A DNA stretch of 64,000 nucleotides, from assembly GCF_013409305.1 (NCBI RefSeq), contig NZ_JACBZJ010000001.1, positions 2,046,001 through 2,110,000 on the forward strand. Direction: 5' to 3'. Origin of the DNA: Cellulomonas soli. GTDB lineage: Bacteria > Actinomycetota > Actinomycetes > Actinomycetales > Cellulomonadaceae. Below the pieces are notes generated by a model. It searched no databases. It was not told the origin of the DNA and saw only the letters and a list, made by a program, of their open reading frames with translations. Positions 59,401 through 64,000 of the stretch are shown here, one piece after another; the first letter of the stretch is position 1; each line of letters begins with the position of its first letter. The position numbers were made by a program, and so were the translations under genes.

Positions 59401-60794
59401 TCGCCCAGGTCCGCTGGGCCGCCGGTGCGTGCACGGCCGAGCGGGTCGACCGCGTCCCCGTCACGGTCTTCGACCCCGAGGAGGAGTCCGCCCTGGCGCA
59501 CGTGCCGCACCACGAGGTGGTCCTCGTGGCACCCGCGGGCGCCGTGCAGGCCGAGGTGCGCATCCTCTCGCCCGAGGGGTTCACGCTCGTCGACAAGGTC
59601 AGCCTGCTCGGCACGGCCGACCTGGCCACGGCCACGTGGAGCGCCGACGCCCCCACGACGACCGTGACCACGGTGACCTCGCCGCTGCGCGGTGGCGCAC
59701 CGGGCACGCCATCGACGGGCGGGGCCGACGTCCCCGGGCGACCCGTCGCCGTGACCTTCACCAACGGCGGCGCCGCGCCGTCGACCGTCACCCAGATCGC
59801 CCCCGCCCGACCCGGCGACCGCTGGGACCTGCGGGTATCCGCGCACGTCGACGGCCCCCCGGGCGCACACCTCGACCTCGTGCCGGCCGATGACACCGGG
59901 ACGCCCGTCGGCGAGACCGTGACGCTCCCGCTCGACAGCCTCGACTTCGACGCGCGCTCGGCCGGTGGCACGGTGCCCGCGGGCGCCGCCGAGGTCCAGC
60001 TGCGCCTGGTGCTGCCCCCGGGCGCGGTCGTCGACGTGGACGACCTGGCGCTCGCGGTCGGTCCGGTCGCCCAGGTCGAGGTGTACTTCGCATCCGACGC
60101 CCCCGGTGAGCTGCGCGTCTCCGACGTGACGGTCCGTCTCGACGACGGCGTGCCGACACCCCCTCCGGTGCCCGAGGGGGGTCTGTGCCCGCCGACCCCG
60201 ACCGGCGAGGACGGCGAGTGCGACGACTGCTGCTACTGCCAGTCCTGCGGGACGCACGCACCGACGGGCGACCGTCGTACCCGACCGGCAGCGGACGCCG
60301 TGGTCGCCTCGCCCTCTCCGGTCCGTCCCGTCGCGGGCGCCCGGCCGACCGCGCAGGTGCGCGCGGCCACGACCCCGGCGGGCCGGCCGGCGGCCGTCAG
60401 TGCGTGCCCGACGTGCGGTGCCGACCGCGTCCGGCTGGGCGGTCAGGTCGTCGCCGGTGCCCGCACGCTCGCGCTCCCGCGGTTCCGTGCCGTCGACCGG
60501 GTGCTGGTCCGCGCCGACGGCCCGGCCCGCGCGGCGGCGGCCCTGCGTTCCGGGGTGCCCGCCATCGTCGCCCGCACGCAGGTCGACGCCGCCCTGAGCG
60601 ACATCGACGGGATCGCCGACACCCGGGCAACGGCGCTGACCCGTGCCGGGATCACGGATGTCGTCGCGCTCGCCCGGGCCGATGTCGCCGAGGTCGCGGC
60701 GCTGCCGGGGGTGTCGGACCGGATGGCCGAGACGTTCGTCGCCGAGGCCGCCGCCCTGGTCCGTGCCCGGGGCCGCCGCACGCTCGTCGACTGA
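56451..60794 (+). CDS. Giant putative tail-fibre protein with propeller, Cys cluster and helix-hairpin-helix
   Basis: 1447 residues; ATG 56451 follows GAGGAGG. Residues ~1-550 are beta-rich, with a carbohydrate-binding-like region (SGQSLAQAFVLPATQVVTSV). About 570-935 repeat strand-turn units ending in phrases such as ALALDPTGATAVVALD, ALAVDASGTVALAVRS and VAISAAGTHALLAAVE, pointing to a beta-propeller. Further beta domains follow to ~1245. Then comes a Cys cluster (CDDCCYCQSCG at ~1257), a Pro/Ala linker, CPTCGADRV (~1323), and a C-terminal helix-hairpin-helix region (DIDGIADTRATALTRAGITD; EVAALPGVSDRMAETFVAE). Last gene of the operon, the usual place for receptor-binding fibres. The zinc-like and HhH tail is unexpected. 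Confidence 0.65.
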   Translation: MRIRTTHRGRALPFERDRRLVLRRLPVGAVVRRAVLTLTPVSTDTGSRFLESLALVDGLGDWGAVKARTSGTPGAVEVDLHARRRLAAWSGTGVGAGTLLVDLGGGFMAVDAAGGIGDGAALALQDAMTLPGLTVTGLRVAGTAAGADLARLTVASPPSGVTVALEGGPVFFARSGDLVEPVTTPDFADLLMGMLTRFEVVDGCHVVPFVVHSDSIARLDVDLEIEHELAVPATPDGVASVQAAYAYDGTPVGGQGRLLVPVPAGMVAVTGGTAGRAQGGFAADRVVFGPLTTGADDELVPVTSGQSLAQAFVLPATQVVTSVDVRLTAVTASVGLALDLVDDLDGKPGRRSALTRPATLTLTRDAAGRPTWVSVPLPGEVEVAAGQRRWVVLQVTEGSAAWSASSDDGRGGAGPDAPTGNPALLPGPGLQHTRDGGLSWRAATPEGDATAGSSGLRAELRLRHTTPGFHMPLELRASAGGPEVAVSLQRFAAAGTVDVDLGFDDVAHAVNTALADVGAGAPAGGGERVANGDFVDWFRVGTAVGRPTPLRPTNPAAQLGVGAFGPDSATAYTAVQVDGVAHLLAFDVFSGAQEVDGAIGDGTPSALALDPTGATAVVALDRAVVDELGTGDAQGTLVLVDTATGRPVGQAIVFPDAVARLVPAQDGLGVYVLAWPDRAQLSARSALRHVPWSDLRAAAAGTVVDWAGLPTARLAGFPRDLASGPGGRVVALLEQEGAAGAVGNATVGRLVTFADRGALAGGVGVQVDAVADARAVAVAPTVAGSPTGASSTAVPAVPAAPAAEVLTLADDRVRFSRVRDLSTVVDVPLEAVDAGRAQALAVDASGTVALAVRSDAVAALDVPGRRLVQDGRLGTAAPDGASVAISAAGTHALLAAVEATAADLVPLGDALPVEWELTAGTVRPYAVRTTGELFALLGDARARRVRTKDAPETVTSALSQVVPAVGGARYRFAFDGLTTVEGAVAQVRWAAGACTAERVDRVPVTVFDPEEESALAHVPHHEVVLVAPAGAVQAEVRILSPEGFTLVDKVSLLGTADLATATWSADAPTTTVTTVTSPLRGGAPGTPSTGGADVPGRPVAVTFTNGGAAPSTVTQIAPARPGDRWDLRVSAHVDGPPGAHLDLVPADDTGTPVGETVTLPLDSLDFDARSAGGTVPAGAAEVQLRLVLPPGAVVDVDDLALAVGPVAQVEVYFASDAPGELRVSDVTVRLDDGVPTPPPVPEGGLCPPTPTGEDGECDDCCYCQSCGTHAPTGDRRTRPAADAVVASPSPVRPVAGARPTAQVRAATTPAGRPAAVSACPTCGADRVRLGGQVVAGARTLALPRFRAVDRVLVRADGPARAAAALRSGVPAIVARTQVDAALSDIDGIADTRATALTRAGITDVVALARADVAEVAALPGVSDRMAETFVAEAAALVRARGRRTLVD

Positions 60795-60848
60795 GTCGTC
60801 CACACCGGGGCGTCCGGACGGTCCCGTGGCTGCGTTAGGCTGGTGGCA

Positions 60849-60936
60849 GACCCCTCGTGCGGCGTCATCTCGCTGAACCCCCCCAGGGCCGGAAGGCAGC
60901 AAGGGCAGGTGAGCTCTGGCGGGTGTGCGGGGGGTC
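60849..60936 (+). ncRNA. ffs: Signal recognition particle RNA (4.5S type)
   Basis: The apical motif GGGCCGGAAGGCAGCAAGGG (60886-60905) is the conserved SRP domain IV loop that binds Ffh. Flanks pair as a long rod: GACCCC (60849-60854) with GGGGTC (60931-60936) and AACCCCCC with segments after the loop. TAGGCT (60836-60841) is a -10 box about 8 bp upstream. It guides membrane-protein targeting. The ends are estimated from the outer stem. Confidence 0.9.
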
Positions 60937-60955
60937 CTTGCATGCCCGGGGAGGT

Positions 60956-61354
60956 TCAGCCCTCGCGCGGTGCGGACTCCCACTGCCCGGTCCGCACGTC
61001 GGCACCCGTCCGCCGTACCCGTGCGACCAAGTCGTCGACAAGGTCCCTGATCAGCGACGCGACCCGGACCCCGTCCTTGCCCTGCGTGACGGTCAGGCTC
61101 GTCGTGCAGCCCGTGCCGTCCGCCGTCGGGGTCACGGTGGCCAGGACGACCACCGGTGCCGGCAACGTCTGGGCCGTCAGGTTCCACCACTGGACCCGGC
61201 GCGCCTGCAGCGTCGTCCCGTCTCGCTCCGAGACGGCGAACCGGCGGGCGCTCAGCGCGGCGACCGCAGCCGCTCGGACCACGTCGGCCGAGGCGTCGGA
61301 GGTCACGGTGAGCGACGGCCGCTGCACCGACGGGCCCCAGCCAGGCACGGTCAT
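60956..61354 (-). CDS. Conserved-looking hypothetical protein, 132 residues
   Basis: ATG 61354. Strands and helices alternate: SLTVTSDASADVVRAAAVAA, SARRFAVSERDGTTLQARRV, PAPVVVLATVTPTADGTGCT and VASLIRDLVDDLVARVRR. The pattern (a strand, a helix, then several strands and a final helix) suggests a small START- or polyketide-cyclase-like or DUF fold. Soluble; no known motif. It ends 20 bp from the SRP RNA and points toward it. Confidence 0.5.
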   Translation of the reverse strand: MTVPGWGPSVQRPSLTVTSDASADVVRAAAVAALSARRFAVSERDGTTLQARRVQWWNLTAQTLPAPVVVLATVTPTADGTGCTTSLTVTQGKDGVRVASLIRDLVDDLVARVRRTGADVRTGQWESAPREG

Positions 61355-61511
61355 GCGCCGTCACCGCCCCTCGACCCCGGGCGGCGAGCTCCGCGGCACA
61401 GGGTGACGAGATCGACGTCGACGACGCTCACGGTGGTGTCCTCTCGCGTGACGCCAGGACGCCAGCAGCCGCTCGGTGCGTCGCCCACCTGGTCGTCCGG
61501 GTCGGACGGGG

Positions 61512-62333
61512 TCAGACCGGGTTGGACCACCGGTGCACGCGGCCGTCCGCGAGCACGATGACCCCGGACGTTCCGTGCAGCGTCTGCACCCACTCGACGG
61601 CCTGCTCGCCGCGCGCCACGACGGCCGTCGCGAGCACGTCCGCCCACACGATCGAGGGGCCGATGACGGTGGCGGAGAGGATCCCGGTGACGGCCTCGCC
61701 GCTGAACGGGTCGATGATGTGCGCGCCGCGGGCGGCCGGCCCGGAGGTGGCCACGGCGCCGTCGGTCACGTCGACCCAGGCGAGCACCTGGGTGCGGTCG
61801 CGCGGGTCCTCGATGCCGACCCGCCACGGCGCGTCGGCCGCCGACCGGACGAGCACGTCGCCACCGGCGTCGATCGCGACGTCGCCCTCGACGTCCTCCA
61901 GCAGGGTCGCCGCGCGGGCGATCGCCCAGCCCTTGACCAGGCCCGTCGGGTCGAACCCGTCGCTCCACCGCCACGCGTCGAACCAGCCGTCGGTCCGCTC
62001 CCGGGCCTGCCGGCACAGCATGTGCACCTCGAGGACCTCGGGCGGGCAGTCCGCCAGCCGGATCTCACCGCGCCGCACCCGGGAGATGACGGAGTCCTCG
62101 CGGTACGTGCTGAACACCGAGTCGATGCGCCGCAGCTCGGTGAACGCGTCGGCGACGGCCCGCGCGGTGAGCGGGGCCTCGGCCATCGGGCCGCGCACGT
62201 GGATGCTGATCGGCATCCCCATGATCTGCTCGACCCACGCACGGCGCGGGACCTCCGCGGCGGCGGGGACGGACGGCACGGGCTCGGTCGGCGGGAGCTC
62301 GACCGGGCGACGTTCGGTGGTGGAGAGGGTCAT
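61512..62333 (-). CDS. apbE: FAD:protein FMN transferase (ApbE)
   Basis: 273 residues; ATG 62333 has AGGA 5 bp upstream (a GTG three bases earlier is too close). ApbE landmarks: QIMGMPISIHVRGPM, FTELRRIDSVFSTYREDSVI, GFDPTGLVKGWAIARA, then the metal and FAD site VAIDAGGDVLVRS and GAHIIDPFSG. It moves FMN from FAD onto a Thr of flavoprotein targets, probably the FMN-binding protein encoded just upstream. No signal peptide is visible, so it may act inside the cell or its N-terminus may be unusual. Confidence 0.92.
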   Translation of the reverse strand: MTLSTTERRPVELPPTEPVPSVPAAAEVPRRAWVEQIMGMPISIHVRGPMAEAPLTARAVADAFTELRRIDSVFSTYREDSVISRVRRGEIRLADCPPEVLEVHMLCRQARERTDGWFDAWRWSDGFDPTGLVKGWAIARAATLLEDVEGDVAIDAGGDVLVRSAADAPWRVGIEDPRDRTQVLAWVDVTDGAVATSGPAARGAHIIDPFSGEAVTGILSATVIGPSIVWADVLATAVVARGEQAVEWVQTLHGTSGVIVLADGRVHRWSNPV

Positions 62334-62429
62334 CACGGTCCTCGTCGTCGTGACGCGGCGGCTGGTGCGGTGGTGCTCATGGTCCCCCGCGATTGTGAGA
62401 GGACCATGAGAACCGGACAGAACGGACTG

Positions 62430-62993
62430 TCAGGCTAGCGCCTGATCGATGGCGTCCTGCAGCGATTGGACGTACCCGTTGCTGGTGTAGGTGGCACCGG
62501 AGACCAGGTCGATCGACGCGCTCTGCGCCGAGAGGGCCTCGTCGTTCAGGGTGGGGACCGCGTAGGCGTTGATCTGCTTGGACTTCCCGTCCCTGGTCGG
62601 GTACGCGATCGCGTCCGAGGACGTGATGGCGCCGCCCGAGACCGTGATCTGCACCTGCACGTCGCCGAAGCGGGTCGACACGGTCGTACCCGTGTACGTG
62701 CCGTCGGCCATGCCGGACGAGCTCGTCGTGCCCTGGTCCGCGGAGGAGGTGCTCCCCGAGGAGTCGGTGCTGGTGCCCGCGTCGGTCGTCGGGGCCGACG
62801 TCGTCCCGCTGTCCGTGGCGCTGTCCGTCGTGCTGTCCGCGGTGCCGTCCGTGGTGCTGGACGACGAGGAGCTCGCCGAGCCCGTCGAGGTCGTGTCCGC
62901 GGTGTCGACGGTCTTGTTGGTGCTGGTCGGGTAGGAGAAGAGGAGGACGAGCCCGCTGAGCGTGCCCATGAAGGCGATGACGATGCGACGCAT
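62430..62993 (-). CDS. Membrane-anchored FMN-binding protein
   Basis: 187 residues from ATG 62993. An N-terminal hydrophobic anchor (IVIAFMGTLSGLVLLF) is followed by a ~65-residue Ser/Thr/Asp linker. The C-terminal FMN-binding domain has YTGTTVSTRFGDVQVQITV and the covalent flavin motif LVSGATYTSNGYVQSLQDAI, in which the Thr of SGAT receives FMN from ApbE. It is exposed outside the membrane and passes electrons. It lies between the reductase gene (6 bp upstream) and apbE, forming one module. Confidence 0.85.
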   Translation of the reverse strand: MRRIVIAFMGTLSGLVLLFSYPTSTNKTVDTADTTSTGSASSSSSSTTDGTADSTTDSATDSGTTSAPTTDAGTSTDSSGSTSSADQGTTSSSGMADGTYTGTTVSTRFGDVQVQITVSGGAITSSDAIAYPTRDGKSKQINAYAVPTLNDEALSAQSASIDLVSGATYTSNGYVQSLQDAIDQALA

Positions 62994-62999
62994 GATGAC

Positions 63000-64000
63000 C
63001 TACCAGGTGTAGCGCTCGAGGTGGATGGCGGATTCCGGGACGCCCGCGGCGCGCACGTCGGCGACCACCGCATCGGCCCAGCCGTCGGGCCCGCAGACGA
63101 ACACGTCGTGCTCGTCGAGGTCCGGGACGAGGAGCCGCACGGCCTGCGGGCCGGCGACGTGGCCGTACTCCTCGGGGAGCCAGGACGTCCCGGTGCGGGA
63201 GCGGCGTCCGACGAGGGTCACGTGCCGCATGCCGAACTGGTCGGCGAGCCAGGCGGCGTCCTGCAGGAGGGTGCCGTCCTGGTCGTCGCTGAGCCGCTGC
63301 ACGAGCGTGTCGGCGCCCGTGGTCCGGCTCTTCGCGGCGTTGTCGTGCAGCAGGGCCATGACGGGTGCGACACCCGTGCCCGCGGCGAACGCCGCGATCC
63401 GCCGACGCGTGCGGGCGCTGGTCACCATCCGCCCGTAGGGGCCCTCGACGAGCACCCGGGTGCCCGGTCGGAGCGAGGCGATGCGCTCGCCGTCGTCGCC
63501 GTCGATGCCGATGGTGACGCGCAGGCCCGCGGTGGAGGGTGCGGCCGACAGGGACAGCGGGTGCCCGCGGGTCCAGCCGGGCCCGGTGAGGAAGCGCCAC
63601 ACGAAGTACTGGCCCGCCTCGGCGCGCAGGGCCTCCAGGTGGCGCCCGGTGACGTGCACCGTGACGGTGCCCCGACCGGCAGGGACGACGGAGGCGACCT
63701 CGAACCGGTGGCGGGCGGACAGGGCGAGCGGGACGCCGACGCGGTACACGAGGACCAGCACCAGCACGGCGCCGTACAGACCCCACCAGTAGGCGGCGGC
63801 CCAGGGCTGCGCGGTCAGGTCGGTGCCGGTCCACAGCTGGTGCGGCAGCGCGATGCCCACGCCGAGGTAGGCGTACAGGTGCAGCAGGTGCCACGACTCG
63901 TAGCGCATCCGGCGGCGTGCGGCGCGCATCGAGAGCACCACGACCATCGTGATCATCAGCGTGCCGGCCCAGGCGAGGAGCATCCCCGGGTACGTCAGCG
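63000..64000 (-). CDS. Ferric-reductase-like membrane oxidoreductase (partial)
   Basis: The frame runs off the right edge, so the N-terminus and start are missing; 332 residues are visible. It begins in membrane helices (MLLAWAGTLMITMVVVLSM; ESWHLLHLYAYLGVGIALPH with His residues placed to bind haem), the ferric-reductase transmembrane plan. Then come the flavin domain (FVWRFLTGPGWTRGHPLSLS) and the NAD(P) domain (FAAGTGVAPVMALLHDN; DVFVCGPDGWADAV). It would carry electrons from NAD(P)H across the membrane, very likely to the FMN-binding protein encoded next. Confidence 0.87.
   Translation of the reverse strand, partial: LTYPGMLLAWAGTLMITMVVVLSMRAARRRMRYESWHLLHLYAYLGVGIALPHQLWTGTDLTAQPWAAAYWWGLYGAVLVLVLVYRVGVPLALSARHRFEVASVVPAGRGTVTVHVTGRHLEALRAEAGQYFVWRFLTGPGWTRGHPLSLSAAPSTAGLRVTIGIDGDDGERIASLRPGTRVLVEGPYGRMVTSARTRRRIAAFAAGTGVAPVMALLHDNAAKSRTTGADTLVQRLSDDQDGTLLQDAAWLADQFGMRHVTLVGRRSRTGTSWLPEEYGHVAGPQAVRLLVPDLDEHDVFVCGPDGWADAVVADVRAAGVPESAIHLERYTW

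Noticed and set aside
34809..60794. Interpretation as a prophage
   Set aside because: Tail-type genes only. No capsid, portal, terminase, lysis, integrase or phage repressor genes lie in or beside the operon.
1..64000. CRISPR arrays
   Set aside because: The tandem repeats found (22-bp iterons, 11-bp and 6-bp units) have no spacers, and no cas genes are seen.

Overview
The window is very GC-rich, with dense genes, many GTG starts and 4-bp ATGA/GTGA gene overlaps. This fits a high-GC actinobacterium; a Cellulomonas-like organism is my inference and I have not tested it. It falls into four parts.

(1) Positions 1 to about 18,397: the right-hand part of an integrated mobile element. A tyrosine recombinase and an excisionase-like gene converge next to a tRNA-Ser(GGA) gene, whose 3' end is the probable attachment site. 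Leftwards lie small unknown genes, several HTH proteins, an HNH nuclease, a DUF2637-type membrane protein, a replication-initiator-like winged-helix protein beside 22-bp iterons, a nucleotidyltransferase-like gene pair, a secreted Cys-rich protein with a small membrane partner, and an 877-residue type IV pilin-like protein with Fn3-type regions. The left end lies outside the window.

(2) 18,432-28,553: chromosomal genes. The core is a tightly packed set: NAD(P)H FMN reductase, RutF-like flavin reductase, ABC importer (ATPase, permease, THI5/NMT1-type lipoprotein), RutA-like flavin monooxygenase, RutB-like cysteine hydrolase, a second flavin monooxygenase and an MFS transporter. It looks like an uptake and catabolic pathway for a pyrimidine-like or other N-heterocyclic compound.

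(3) 28,837-60,794: a SARP/BTAD regulator with three small companions, an ABC exporter and a CPBP protease. Then comes a ~26-kb co-directional operon for a divergent contractile injection system: sheath, tube, baseplate hub, gpV-type spike, PAAR-like tip, gp25, gpJ, gpI-like wedge and several very large multidomain proteins. I find no capsid, terminase, portal, lysis gene, AAA+ ATPase or obvious long tape measure, so it is not a simple prophage or a textbook eCIS. Four GAGACG heptamers spaced exactly 11 bp lie 68 bp upstream of its first gene. That is the arrangement of SARP operators, which suggests that the SARP encoded 6 kb upstream switches the injection system on.

(4) 60,849-64,000: signal recognition particle RNA, a small conserved-looking gene, and a flavin electron-transfer module (ferric-reductase-like membrane protein running off the right edge, FMN-binding protein, ApbE flavin transferase).
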